Source of the DNA: Oenanthe sinensis
Lineage: Eukaryota; Streptophyta; Magnoliopsida; Apiales; Apiaceae
Direction of reading: 5' to 3'
DNA length: 64,000 nt
Assembly: GCA_028671895.1 (NCBI GenBank)
Contig: CM053810.1
Span: 62,063,501-62,127,500, forward strand
Shown here: piece by piece, positions 34,400 through 47,856 of the stretch
Layout of the letters: each line of letters starts with the position of its first letter
Position numbering within the stretch: position 1 is the stretch's first letter
Made by a program: the position numbers and the translations under genes
Notes under the pieces: generated by a model
What the model was told of the DNA's origin: nothing
Seen by the model: the letters and a program-made list of their open reading frames with translations, nothing else
Database searches by the model: none

Positions 34400-35226
34400 T
34401 ACTATTTAAATTTGTATACGAGTAATCAAACAATTTTCTACCCTTCATATTAATTTTAAATACCAAGGAAATGATACTTCCTATAGGAAATTAATTCTTA
34501 TATGTAACCAAACAAACACTAACTTCTCGCAATTTATGGGAATTCACACTTCCAAGGAAATTAAATTTTCCCTCCTTTTATCAACCAAACAATTTTACAT
34601 TTATCTACTCCTCCCTTGCAACTTTAATTTCTTAGTCATTGATGTGTTAACCAAACTATCTGTTATTCTCGTTTAATCATCAACCATCTATGAGCTCGTA
34701 TCAGGTATGGAACATGGATTTTAAGGAATTGTTAGGATTTTAAAGATTACATTACACTATTTTATTTCTATTGTTATAATAATTCATAATTGTACAAACT
34801 TTTATCTTAAAATATAAGCATTGCGGGGGAGCAGATCGAATCACTAAAACCCAAACTAATACTACATTTTTTAAGAAAATAAAATAATAGGCCAATAGAT
34901 CATACATCTCAAATATGTAGCAATCATTGGAGCAACATGCCAACCTGCATGCTCACACTAATTATCATATACTATTAATCAAGCACTGATCAGCTATCCA
35001 CATTTGACCGTTGGCTTATATTTTTAGCGTTACTCAAACGGCCACCTTTGCTTTTTCTTCCACATTTCCAAATAATATACTCCATCTTTATCTACTCCCA
35101 CTCTTCATTTACTATCAACTCCAACTCAACTCAATTCATTCTTTCTTCCACATCTCCCACAACTCTCTGTTCTCTGGTCTTATTTCAACGATTGATTAAA
35201 AAAATCATTCTACATACCTCAATCAA

Positions 35227-35717
35227 ATGGACAAAATGGCCAACGAAACTTCTTCACAATCTACATTTACTCCACATCATGAGAGCCATGAAGCAGAGCA
35301 TGATCAAAACCAACAAGCTGATATAACAAACTCTCCAAGTTCTGCTAGTGTGATTCGAAAAACTAGCACCCCGGTTCGTCTTAAGGTGCCTAAGCCATTC
35401 AAATACCCCGAAAGGTAATTTATATATTTTATATCCTAATAGAGTAAATATCTATATAGTACTTACCTTTCATTTTGCCGCAAGGTTGATGATTCGAATA
35501 TGCAGAGTCTGTGTACGTGAGTATTTAAATTTCTACGGACTGAAAAATAAACCCTATAATTTTATTTCTATTTGGCAGGTATACAAGCCCGACTGATCTT
35601 ATGGTGTCTCCTGTTTCAAAAGGTCTTATTGATAGAAGCAGAAAGACTGGTCCACTTTTACCACCCAGTAACAGTCAAAAACAAAGTGTGTCTGAATTAA
35701 GTCAACTGATGGCATGA
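35227..35717 (+). CDS. Small SMR-like plant protein (108 aa, two exons)
   Basis: Exons 35227-35414 and 35579-35717 join in phase (GAAAG/GTAATT donor, TTGGCAG acceptor). The N-terminal 45 residues are polar and low in complexity; the conserved core follows: RLKVPKPFKYPERYTSPTD, LMVSPVSKGLIDRSRK and GPLLPPS. From memory this core resembles the group containing SMR11-type SIAMESE-RELATED proteins, which inhibit cyclin-dependent kinases, but the assignment is tentative and no Cy motif was identified with certainty. The start is MDKMANE; an in-frame ATG lies three codons in. It lies divergently from the gene at 36215-36957 only in the sense that their 3' ends face each other across 500 bp. Confidence 0.8.
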
Positions 35718-36214
35718 ATTTTCTAATCCTGCAGACACAAGATTCAAAGTTCACGGAGTTGGGTCCTTTTGCAACATTCTTGGTCAAATTATCTAATCAT
35801 AACGGATAATATTTATGCTCCTCAGAATTATTAGTAGCATTTTCAATATGTATTATAATATTTGTCATGTTTCTGGCTCCGTCAAGCTTGATTTATAATT
35901 TCATATTGTGTAGTCAAGAGACTCAAGACCGTATTTGTACTCAAATTATTAAGAAATGTGCTATATGTGTTGTATATAAAATGGTTATGACTCGCAGAGT
36001 CACAGTCGACTTTACTTGACCCTTTATGCTTTGATTTTACCCTAGACTCATGTGATGTAGTGCAGCAAGACTAACAAGTAGTCGAGTGAATATATGGTTT
36101 CTGGTTTACAAGGCGGAGAAGGCTGCTGAATTTTACTAAAAGTTTGCGCAGCACAAGTGAAAATATCACTAATTATGTAATACAAGAGATGAAAATAAAA
36201 TTGATTTTTTCAAA

Positions 36215-36957
36215 TTATTCTAAACGAACTTCATACCATTGAACGGAACCAACATCTCCAGCAATTTCTAGTTCACAAACAGAAGAGACAAGAAAAGATA
36301 CAGCATCATCAATGTTTTCGAATCTTGCAAGGTCGGGTGGGAGGGATTTCCCTGGCCAGTTTTCTAGCCAGTTCTTTAACTTGGCTCTTAATTCTTCCTC
36401 TGATACAAACACCTCAGTCTCTCCTGGTTCCATTAAAACATAAGTATCTGAAGATAGATCGGCCCTTCTCCTCCTCGTTGCAAAGGCCTGTTCCAGCAAA
36501 ATATAAAATTATTTAGATAGAATTCTGCAACGAATTCTGACCAACAGGTTTAACCAATCAGCCCGTCAATAGACTAATAGCTATAATAAGCTACTAATAT
36601 TACCTTCCCCGAATTCCTTATATGGTCTGCAATTTTTGGATGAACAGATGAGGGACTTGAAGGCTGAGTAATAGCTCGTGACCTTGATATAACATTGGCA
36701 GCTTCACTCGGATGTGTTACTACATTGTTACCTAGATGATTGGTTGAGTTAGAACTTATTATATATGCAACCATTCAGAATACATGCATGGAAAGATTAA
36801 AAATTACAGTATAAGCTTAAAGTACAAGAACATCTGAAAACATGTTCAGATGAGCAGAGATTAGAACAAGTCAGGACTTACGGTTGAAATTTCGAATGAG
36901 GTTATTGCAATAAAAAGCCTTGTTCGATGTTATGGCATTGCCTGCAACTCTAATCAT
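36215..36957 (-). CDS. Probable organelle small protein of unknown function (158 aa, three exons)
   Basis: Exons 36957-36882, 36731-36604 and 36487-36215 have good splice borders (CC/GTAAGT, CTAG/GT, AAG/GTAATA, ACAG/GCC) and keep one frame. The N-terminus MIRVAGNAITSNK with later Arg/Ser-rich stretches fits a mitochondrial presequence. The compact C-terminal part has TYVLMEPGETEVFVSEEEL, LKNWLENWPGKSLPPDLA, FENIDDAVSFLV and ends in GSVQWYEVRLE. No membrane segment or catalytic motif is visible. I recognise the C-terminal block as a widely conserved land-plant sequence but cannot name its function. Confidence 0.8.
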
Positions 36958-37488
36958 TGTTTCTTGAAAGGAAGAAAATGTGTAGGCAGAGGCTGCACAT
37001 CAAAATGAGACAATGAGTAGCCTGCAGCAACATTGTTTTCATTGAGTGGATATTTGATGTTAAGGATGAGGCTCTATTATCCCTATGTTTCTTACCCACT
37101 ATACCCTTTATTTTTATTTTTTTTCATACCATATATGTCAAAATATTTTCATTTCAGTCTCTAAGCTTCATTGTTTTTTCACAACCTAAAAATTTGACAA
37201 TCAAAAGTTTTAAACAATCAAGTCTTGTAATGTTGAAGCCATAATAAGATCAGAAGGAGCATTAACCTTTTACAACAATGATAAGAAATAAATAGGATGC
37301 TCGAGCTAAATTAAAAGAAACACTGCAGGTGATTAACAAAATAGAAAATTATTAATAGAATTAGAGTTATAAAAAAATGACGAAATTTATATCAAAAGAT
37401 GCCGTTTTTTTTTGCTAAATAGAAGTCAAAAGATGATGTTAAAGAATTAAGAAACAGTATTTAAAATAAGAACCCCGAACTATATTCT

Positions 37489-37800
37489 CAGTGTCGGCCC
37501 TGACAAATTTAAAATCCTAAGCGAATCAAATTTTTGTGCTCAAATCACTAAAATTTGGTTTTTATATCTTAAAAAAAAATTGACCCTAATTATTATTATT
37601 ATTATTTGATTCTTATATCTTAAAAAAATTTGGTGTTCTTTTATAAAAATATTATGTCCCTAATTTTTTTTTCGCCTCTACATATATTTTTAAATTTTTT
37701 TTCACTCTTTTATAAAAAAAAAAATGTGCCCCTATTTTTTTTGTTTTTTTGGTACCCCACATTCAAGAGCATAAGCCGCTTGATCTCAGGACTGGCTCCG
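37489..37800. mobile_element. hAT-type (Tip100-like) MITE
   Basis: The left end CAGTGTCGGCCCTGAC pairs with the complement of the right end CGGAGCCAGTCCTGAG. Flanks TATATTCT (37481-37488) and TATATTTT (37801-37808) match at 7 of 8. It lies in the promoter region between two divergent genes (36957 minus and 38502 plus); no other feature is seen from 37020 to 38240. Confidence 0.72.
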
Positions 37801-38501
37801 TATATTTTAAACTTTTACAGGTAATTTACTATCCGAGCTCATTAATCATGAACAGAATGCCCCTCAAAGTAACTTTGAATAATAATTACAGAAAGGACTC
37901 TGTCTTTTCCATAGTACAGGAAGGCTTGAGCTTTCAGAAAAGAAATACTCGTATTGATTAATAGAACAAAATAAGAAACACTCAAAATAACCAGCTGAAA
38001 TATAGGTTCTGTAATATTTGGATTATTTACACACATCAATACTCTATTTGAAGAGAAATCTTAAAATAGATCACCTATTGTTATCTAAAAATAAAATATG
38101 CATAAATAAAATTAGAATGCAACATCAGAATGTGCTACAACTGTTGACTATCTCTAGTAAATTTTGCCGCATTCCAACAGACACATAACAGTTAAGATTT
38201 GCTTAGCGTCCCAAAATTGGCGCCTGGCCTTTCTTTTAAATCAAATTCTTCTCATAACAAACCGTTAAACCTCTTCTCCAAGTCTCATAAATCCTCCTCT
38301 TTCTTGGATCTTCCAAGTTTTGCTTTATTGTTCATTACATTGTTTCTCATACAAAGTTGCTAATTTCATAAAGCCCTTTGGTTATTACAATCCTTCCCTG
38401 AATCATTGCTAATCGTGCTCAATAGCTGTGCATAGTTGTATGCATTTGACCTCAGATAAGGCATCTCGAGGGCTGGATTTAGTCTAGCTCGATCGACTAA
38501 A

Positions 38502-39707
38502 ATGGAATCAAAAAATGGGAGTGGAATTGACAAGCAACAAAAAAGCAATGATGGTGATCAATCTAGAGAGGACAAAAGATTTAACCATTCTGATTCTTCA
38601 GCATCCTCAATTTCCTCATCATCAATGAATTCTAATATGTTAAACTCAGATGTTGATGTAAACGGTTCTGTCTCCCGGACAAAATCTGATAATGATGATT
38701 TCAAGGCAACACCAGCAGAGTGGAGTATGATGAGTGTATCACCAAGGTCAGCGTATTCACAAACTGACTTTAGCGCCTTCAGTTCTGTGCCAACATCATT
38801 GCCGCCGCCACCTCAAGTAATGGGAAGACCTCCAGAATATCCTGGATTTGACCCAAATCGGATTCCAGCCTCTGTTTTTGCTACTAATAAGCCTGCATCA
38901 GGGATGGAATGGAGTGTGGCTTCAAATGAATCCTTGTTCAGTATTCAAATGGGGACTATGAGTTTTACAAGAGATCATTTTAATTGGATGAAGTCTGGAG
39001 AGCTTAAAAGTCCTGATTCTGAGTTTACGAACAATCCTAACAGCCTACCTACTATTACAGAAACTTCATCTTATAATTTCCATGGCCTTCCGGTTGTGAA
39101 TAAAGTTGAATCAGACAACGACAGAAAGAGTACTTCTAGTGTGGGAAGAAAATCTCTTGAATTAGAAGCAAATAAAACTGACAAAGAAACATTCACATCT
39201 GCTGAGAGAGTTCATTTGTCTGATCGCAGTTCTAATGTTTCTGATGGTCAAGGAATGCATCCAGCCCTGGAACCTCATACGCCTGCCAGGGTCTCCCAAC
39301 AATCAGATGGTAGTAGGATGAGCACTAGTTCTTTTGCATTTCCAGTGTAAGTTACTTCTCTTACATTTCTAATATATTTTAGGAATTATAAATGCCAACC
39401 TATTCACGGGGAGAATTATGAATCTGTCAATAAACGTGTTTAAAAGCCTCCAATCATAATAATATTTCTAGCATGTAAAATTGTGGTGATGCATTTATTT
39501 AATACTTGTACCTCAACAATGAAACATGGAACTGACTTGAATCTAATTTTACATTACAGAATGGGAGGCGAAACACCTTCAATGGCTCCGATTCAGAAAC
39601 CACAGTTGCAGCAAGAAGCCCCTGAAGTACCCGAAAAAAATGCCGAGACTAGATGGTTCACGTTCACCTGCTCATGTTGTTGGTGGCCTTTCCGTTTCTG
39701 CAAATGA
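38502..39707 (+). CDS. Serine-rich plant protein with Cys/Trp C-terminal tail (330 aa, two exons)
   Basis: Exons 38502-39346 and 39560-39707 join in phase (CCAGT/GTAAGT, TTACAG/A). The N-terminal 70 residues are Ser/Asp/Asn-rich. Conserved-looking blocks follow: ATPAEWSMMSVSPRSAYSQ, a Pro run (TSLPPPPQ), PPEYPGFDPNRIPASVF and MEWSVASNESLFSIQMG. The second exon ends in TRWFTFTCSCCWWPFRFCK, a cluster of cysteines and aromatics of the kind used for S-acylation or membrane contact. I do not recognise the family by name; the sequence is hydrophilic apart from the tail and has no signal peptide. Function unknown. Confidence 0.85.
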
Positions 39708-40710
39708 CGCAGCTCAAATTCACCCGTTGTCGTATCTTATTATTATAGCCTAGCTAATTTTTATCAGATATGAGTATTTTTGTAACCTTACACTTCTGAT
39801 GAAATTTATAGAACCTGATATACATTTTTTCAGGTAAAATATTAATTTTAACTATTTATATCTTCTCCTTGCAGTCATCCGTAGCATATAGAGTATCTCA
39901 TCTTCCCGAAATTGCACATCATAATTTCACCTTTTCAGATTAATTTGTACAAAACTAAATCATCACAATCTGTACATATCATATTCTTGGCAAGAGCTAA
40001 GAACTAAGAAGCACAATCATTACAAAGCTCCGGTTACACCAGGACAAAAACTATCTACGCCGTATCTACCAAGTACATATCAAAGTAAGAATCTTTTCAC
40101 AAAAAGGAGTGCATTAAAGTAAGCAAGCTTGCTAGCTGCTAAATAATTTGTGTATCCTCTCATTGGCACTAGGATAATAATGTGGGAAACGGGTACTAGT
40201 ATTTATTTAAATTTGTTTGCCTACTAGACTCTACTATTGTACCGCAGTTATTGTTATTAAATGTTAATTATTCTATTCAAATCATCAATTTTAACCGTAT
40301 AAATCATTCGTTTTTTATTTTTGTCACGAGAGACGTTGATAACTGTCACGCAGTAGAGCGGAAGCAAAAGACTAAAAACTGTCATTTCATCCCGACAAAA
40401 CCTAGTAAAATCCGTTGAGGAAGCTCCAAAGCCACCATTTTAGTGTACGTCCTTCATAAGAGCAAAAGTGCTGGATACGAAACAGGACCGGATCCGAAAA
40501 TCCGGCGGCTAAAGAGTTTATAATTTATATTTTTTTTACAAGAAGTTTAAAAAAATTTGGTTAGAAAAAAATTAGTCCAATCAGGCTGGCTTTAAAGCTT
40601 TCGGGCACTATATTTTTTGTCCAAGTTTGAATAAAAATCGGTTAGATCTTAGAAAAAAATTAAATAATAAAATTTAATTATTAAAACATATTTATAAGTA
40701 TATATGTATG

Positions 40711-41218
40711 CTAGCTTATAACCCGTGCAAAGCACGGATGCTATTAATAAATTATATATTAATTATTTTATATAATTTAAATATTTCATTTAATATGATA
40801 TTTCATTTTATTATTAATTTCTTTTTACATTTTTTATATAATGATGTTTATATATTAATATTCATAAAATTTAATGATAAGTCATAATTTTAAATAAACA
40901 ACGGAGTTTGAATAGTGATAAAATTGAATTGAATGTGAGCAAACTATATTAAATAAAAATTATAGGATAAGTAGGATTCTTAAAATAGAAAATATAGAAT
41001 ATAATTTGAATATAATATAATATTATCCATGAGCGGTTGTATAAAATGAGGACTGTCGGGGATAGAGTTGTATGTATGATGTATCTTTTCTAAAATTAGA
41101 TTTTATTAAAATTGGATGGTTATGACCGTTTCTATAGTTCACCTAAAATTGGACGGTTATAAAATTTTATATGGTTCACCTAAGTTCTCTTGTTTGGTTA
41201 TAATAATATAGTATAGAT
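40711..41218 (-). mobile_element. Non-autonomous Helitron-like element, 508 bp
   Basis: On the minus strand it starts TCTATACTATATTATTATAA after an A, and ends with the hairpin CCGTGC-TTT-GCACGG, a 12-base spacer and CTAG, the layout expected of Helitrons. The base after CTAG is C rather than the usual T. No RepHel protein is encoded. Confidence 0.6.
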
Positions 41219-41290
41219 GAGTACAACTCTATATTTTAATTAAAATTTAATTAAAAGAGTGTATTTGAAGTTGAGTGGGATACAAACAGA

Positions 41291-41325
41291 CTATACCATA
41301 ACCCGTGCAAAGCACGAACTATATT
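41291..41325 (-). mobile_element. Degenerate Helitron-like 3' end
   Basis: The complement reads CGTGC-TTT-GCACG hairpin, GGTTATGGT and a TATAG/T terminus, one base off CTAG. No matching 5' end was found. Confidence 0.4.
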
Positions 41326-43403
41326 AAAAAATTATATATTAATTACTTTATATGATTATTTAATTTAATATAATAATTTATTTTATTATTAATTTTTTAT
41401 ATGTTATTTATATATTATTATGATATATCAATTTTTTATTTTAATATTTATGAGATATTTTTATCTCATAAATATTATGAGATATTCTGATGGACAAGTC
41501 ACGTGGGTTTCCCTACCACCATGGAAAAGATTAGATTAGACCCTTAAAACCAGACCGGTTGAACCGGTGACGCCAAGGGGTCCAGCCCTTGTTCCAGACC
41601 AGCTCAGGCGGTCAAGCTAAAGACTTTGTTGGCATTCGTATTAGGCGGGGACATTGACCGGGTTTTACATTAATTAATCGGCACTGTCCGGCCCACTTCT
41701 TTCTTTTTACATTAATCTACCGGCAAAATGGGCCCCATACCTTTTATTTTATCCCGAAAAGATGTTTATGTACGTGGAGGTGTCCTATCTTTTTCATGGA
41801 AAAATAGTACTCTCCTCTCCGTTTCTCAGAAATTTTTATTTTTAAAATTTCTTATAAATACAAATATTTAACTTTAAAAAATTATAAAATTAATTATTCT
41901 AACTATACAATTAAATTATTTATATTTAAAACATAAAATTTTAGCTTAAATGTGAACTAATGGTTTGTGAAAATAGAAAATTTTGCAAAATAGAATTTAC
42001 CGTAAGAGAAAAAAGGATTTTTCAAAATTATTACCCAGAAAAGCACCAAAATATTTATCTTTATATAGTTTTTAATTTTTAATATTATTTACGATTCTAT
42101 GATCTTTCTCTAAAATTTATTATTATTATTATTATTAATGAATTAAATTTATTATTAATATAAGGAAATTTACAATATGATATGCCTTTTATATATTATA
42201 TTATTAATCTGTCTAAAAATATTATATATTATATGTTAAAATATGTACATATAAGTTATATCAGTAAACAGTCGTTTAATTTTCTTTTACAAACATTTTT
42301 TTCAACAATATTTCTTTGAATATAATTTTAAATAATAATTCGAAACATAATTTAAATCTTTTAATCAATGATTTTAGTACCTTCTTTTATTTAGTATAGA
42401 AAGAGTTTGGAGTTTGGACCAATTAGCAAAAACAAGAGTTAGGGGCGGTGTGTCGTAAAAGTGGGTAAAAAGTATTTTTTACTAATTTTTTTTTTTTTGG
42501 AAAGTACTTTTAGCATTCAGAGAAAATAGGAAGAAAAATATATGTGAAGAAATCGATATTTTTTTTATACAATTCTCGTATCACTTCGTGTTTTCCTACT
42601 CGTACAACTCAATTCAACTGTGACCCGACTCCTGAGGTGTACATATATATGAACTACAAACCGGTGGGGAAAAATAATCTGAACCGATTGATATTCAATC
42701 CAGATCCGATTAGATTTTATCAAATCCAGAATTTTAGATTTGGATTTGGTTTTCAAGTGTACCGAATCGATATCCGACCCAAAATTCAAAATTCGATCCA
42801 AGTCCGAAACCCGATAAAAATCCGATATATTTTTATATATGATATTATAAATAATTTATATATGTTCATTTTATTTTTCATTTTCACTCGACAGTCAATA
42901 CTAAATAGTGAATTGATTCTTTATTTTATCAATGTATAATAGATTTTACTAGTATTATATTATAAAAAAAAATCATTTTTATCAGTATCCGAACTATTAA
43001 CCTGTTGTTAATTGTATATTAATGACAAATTAATATCACGATTTGTATAATATATTATATTTAACTATTTTTTAAAAAATAATAATTTTTAATTTATAAA
43101 TGTGATTATTGTTGTCCGCGTGTATTGATTATATTGAACTTGATTACATATTCCAGTAAAAATTTGGATGCTCGAAAAAACTGATTTGATTTGAAACCCG
43201 ATGGATTTGGATAACCTGAAAATATTTGAATTTGGATTTGGATTTTACTAAAAATTGACTGAACCCGATCCGTTGTCATCCATAATATGAACATTTCTTC
43301 TTTCACATTAATATACCGTTTGAGAAGTATATTTCTCGAAAAAAAAGTACTAGAAGTAAAGCAACAAAACTTAACCAGACTTTCATTATATGAATTATAT
43401 ATA

Positions 43404-43435
43404 CTAGATTTTAACCCGTGAAGTGCACGGATATT
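43404..43435 (-). mobile_element. Helitron-like 3' end
   Basis: The complement carries the hairpin CCGTG-CACTT-CACGG followed by GTTAAAATCTAG and then T. The 5' end was not located, so the element's length is unknown. Confidence 0.5.
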
Positions 43436-44592
43436 TTGTTTTATTAATTAAATTATTTATTTTAAAATTACTAATATTTTTATAATTTTGAAAAGTTTTA
43501 ATATATTATAATTATATTATTTTTTTAACTTATTTAAATTATATATTTTTTCATCAATCGAATTAAATATAAATAAAAAAAATAAAATATTAAAAATAAA
43601 TATGCATATCGCACAAAATATAAATTTATATTATTAATACATATATATGTAAAATCTTGTGATTTGAAATATTATAAACATGATTTTTTTAATATATCAA
43701 ACAAATGTTTAATATATTTAAGATTATATATATTAAATTTAAATATAAATTTTTGATAAGATCCCTGTTATGTTTACTTTATCTAAAATTTAATATATTT
43801 TATGGTATATGAGATATAATATATACGTATCTCTTAATAATATGATAATATAATTATTAATTTGGATAAGATTTTTTATGTTGTTAGATTTTTAGTAGTA
43901 TAATGTTAATTACAATTTATAAATAATTATATAACATATATAATTTAAACATTGCATCAATAAATTATAGATGTTAGTATATTGATAATGAGATTTAAAC
44001 TTTAAGTTAATATTAAAAAATAAAGCTATTATAACAATTACAGTTATAATAATTTTTACATTCCATTTTTTCATACTAATACATGACATGTTTTTTATTG
44101 AACCAAACATTTTTTCTCTTATATAAATTGATTAAATTAAAAAAATGTATTAATATTTATTAATTTATATTATTTTAATTTTATTTAATTTAATTTAATT
44201 TATCAAAAAACATGATTCAAAATATGTGATAACGTGTTTTTGATATAGTATTATATATAATATAGTAACAAAATAGAATGTGTATTTAATATCTTATGCT
44301 AAGGTTGGACTTTTACTCAAGGAACTCAAATAATTATTAAAAAAAACTAATTTATTCGATTCGATCAAAACCAATGAATTAATAAGGTTCATGACTTCTA
44401 AATATAGTAATTTCTCCGGTAAGTGTAACTAATTCTCCGCATAAAATTACCATTATATCTTATATAATATATTAAAAAAAATTATAGAAAAGGATTTGGA
44501 TAAAAAACTTCAATCATCCCTCATATAAGGAAAATTCACGGTTTTCCTCATCTCTCTACTCTAATACTAATATTATCTCGACTCTAATACCA

Positions 44593-45279
44593 TCTCTACT
44601 ATAGTATAATAATAATACATAATAATATGTGATATATGACATGTCTCTATATAAATCTAATATAAAAATTATTTTAATATTTTAAATCAATTATAAAAAA
44701 GGTTTCCTAAACGGAATAAAATTTTCCGATAAAAATTCGTTGCTGTCTTTTCTCTCTATATTACGGGTTATCCGTTGGATTTTGAATGTTGGACCACCTC
44801 AAAATTAAATATAATTTTATAATCTTCGCGTGGGCAGTAAAATCGTCCAATTCTGACTTCTGAAACTCAAAATTTGGGCCAAACAATGCCTGCCGTGTTA
44901 AAAGCATAATAATTACGATTTTTCTTTTTAATTTAACTCCAAAATAAATGTTTAAATTCAATTTTATATATTACTAAAATATTTAATAGAGTTTGAGTTA
45001 TAATATGAAGCGGGGTAAGAAAAATTATAATTGTTAAAAATTTTAATAATAATTAATACATGATATTGTGTAATTATTAAGAATCGATCATTTGATATTT
45101 GTTAGTATTTGAATAAGATCACTTTTACTCTTATTATATACGTGATATAACTTGTGGTAACTTTTGAATATTATACTTAATCATGGCGTATACGGAGTAT
45201 AATTTCTCCGGTCACATTATGATTGTGATTCTTAATTTAAAAGAATATATAATTCGAATTCTTTTGAAAGAATCATATA

Positions 45280-45357
<78 letters not shown>

Positions 45358-46075
45358 TGTGTAGCGTATTATTAAAGTTGCAAGCGCAAATTTTTGGTCC
45401 GTCATCGGTCTAATCCTTTTGTATCTCACTCAACTTTAAATATATGTGTATCTCTCCTATCCAATTTCAAACACATTCTTTTAATCAATATACTACCATG
45501 TTTTAATTTATTAATTAAATTTTATAAATATTAAAATAATAATATTATTTTATTTATATTAATTGAATTTTATTATTATGCTCTATATATATTATATATA
45601 TTTATATATTATATTACTATAAATGATTTTTTTTAAACTAGAATATAGAGTTATACTTAAAATCTAATAGAATGTTTCAATTTACTCATCCATCAAACAC
45701 TTTAATTTATTTTAAATTGTAAATTTATAATAAAAAAATTGAATTTGAATATTTTATCTATATTAAAACATATTTTTTATTTAAATTTTAATTAAAATAT
45801 TTCTAATATATTCGAAACTCTTTTTATTAATAAAAAATTATTAATATTTTGCACGGGTTATTAATGTGTGTTAATTAATACAAATATATAACAATATATT
45901 AATGAGATTTTAAACACATAATATAAATATGATACAAAACTAATTTATCCCATGTGCAACATTACATAAAAAATATTAATAACATAAATAATTAAATTAA
46001 ATATTTAATTCATTTAAAATATATAATATATTATTTATTACTATTATCCCATGATTTGCACGGGTTGCATGCTAG
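44593..46075 (+). mobile_element. Candidate Helitron-like element, about 1.5 kb
   Basis: It begins TCTCTACTATAGTATAATAA after an A and ends CCCATG-ATTTG-CACGGG hairpin, then GTTGCATGCTAG followed by T. Both insertion-site rules (A before, T after) hold. The pairing of these ends is inferred; an internal hairpin remnant at 45849 suggests two elements may be merged. It contains the TA array at 45282-45354. Confidence 0.45.
45282..45354. repeat. (TA)n microsatellite
   Basis: A pure TA array of about 73 bp within the Helitron-like region. Confidence 0.97.
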
Positions 46076-46565
46076 TATTATTAAAACTGAAAGGACAAAT
46101 GTTTGGTCCGTCGTCCGGTCTGGTCATTTTGTCTCTCAATCAACTTCAAATACACGGCCTCCCACTCAATTTCAAACACACTCTTTTAATTAAAATATAC
46201 GGTTGTACTTACAATCTCCTAACATGTTTCAATTTTCTCATTACTCAACCTCTTTAATTTATTTAAAATCATAGCTTATTAATTATATTTTATGAATATT
46301 TAAATAATAATATTATTTGCTATATTATTTTATTTATATTAATTAGATTTTATTACTATGCTATATCTATATTATCTATACTTTTATAGCAGCAAATTTT
46401 TGACTGTCTCTTTGTGTCTCACTCAACTTAAAATACATTTTTTAAATTAATTTTTAACTAGAATATAGAGTTATACTCATAATCTACTAATTAATATGTT
46501 TCAATTTTATCATCGTTCAAATACTTTAATTTATTTAAAATTATAATTTAATAATAAAAATAATA

Positions 46566-47324
46566 TCTATACTATAATTCTCCTACTTAACTTAAAACAC
46601 ACTTTTTAATTAAATTTTAATTAGAATATACTTTATCAAACATATATATTATATATACAACTATATTTAGAACATATATATTATACATAAAACTTTATCA
46701 TTAGGTGAGATATCTTTCTTAATAATAAAATGAAATAAATTATCATGTTAAATTAAATATTTAAACCATATAAAATAATTATTTTATGCTATATATATAT
46801 ATATATTATATATTATATTATATTTAAATTATATCATATATTTTTTTTATTAAAAATAATGTTACAATCCTCCTACTTAATAATAAAATAAATAAATTAC
46901 CACATTAACTTAAATATTTAAATTATATAAAATAATTTACGTATACTATATATATTATACATATAATTCTATCAACGGTATAATCTTTTTTATACAATTG
47001 TTCACGAGTAATATTATTTTATATTTAAATTATAGAATATAATTTCTATTTTATGAATAATATTATAATATAAATTTTATCTAATATAATTGTATTAACA
47101 TTTAACTCAATTATATCACCACTTTTAATTTATTTAAAATCACAACCTATTAATCATATCTCATAAATATTAAAATAAAAAATTAATATATCATAATAAT
47201 ATATAAATAACGTATAAAAAATAAATAATAACATAAATTAATATATTAAATTAAATAATTATATAAAATAATTAATATATAATTAAATAATATTGCCCGT
47301 ACTTTTCACTATGTTACAAGCTAG
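46566..47324 (+). mobile_element. Candidate Helitron-like element, 759 bp
   Basis: It starts TCTATACTATAATTCTCC after an A and ends GTTACAAGCTAG followed by T. The subterminal hairpin is degenerate (CCCGTACTTTTCACTATG). It ends about 250 bp upstream of the RPK2 leader. Confidence 0.45.
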
Positions 47325-47856
47325 TATCAAATAATTACCGAATCAAGCATTTGTGTACATATTGTTCCGTTAGAAAATACCATAAACAAATTATATGTAT
47401 AATTAATTTGGATATGGTATTCCAATACATAGAAACAATACCAATTACCAAACCATTATAGAAACTGCGATACTAATACTATTGAAAACCACCTCTGTAT
47501 TTGTATTAAATGTATGTAATTTATTTCAATTAATTTTTTAAGAAAAAAATACACACTCAATAAATTAGAATATGCTGGTAGAAAACTAGAAGAGAGAGAA
47601 AAGAATAAGAAAGACAAGAAACAAAGAACAAGAACGCGTTTTCACAAAGAACAATCACTGTTGAGTCGTCATTCTCTCTCTCCTCACAACTTTCTCTCTC
47701 CACCCATCTTACAATCACCACAAAAATTAGGGCTTGGGTTTGGGGTTTTTGAGCGAACCAAGCTCAATAAACCTAATTTCAGACCAAGAAACACTTCAAA
47801 AATTGTAAAGATTCAATCTTTTTTATATTTTCTTGGACCCTTTAAGGGTTTGAATA

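Larger units (their letters stand above)
39800..47570. other. Gene desert of AT-rich transposon remains
   Basis: No believable coding sequence was found over 7.7 kb. Repeated ACCCGTGCAAAGCACGG-type hairpins, CTAG ends and TCTATACTAT starts mark several Helitron-like units (listed separately). A blurred repeat with 'tttggtccgtc' and 'caatttcaaacacactctttt' is present at about 45395, 46105 and, weaker, 46400. Degraded sequence rich in 'atccgaccc' and 'gaacccgatccg' at 42650-43280 may be another transposon. Confidence 0.65.

Noticed and set aside
42544..42939. 131-codon plus-strand frame with many Ile, Arg and Phe residues
   Set aside because: It follows repeats of atccgaccc/tccgaaa in degraded transposon sequence rather than a protein family.
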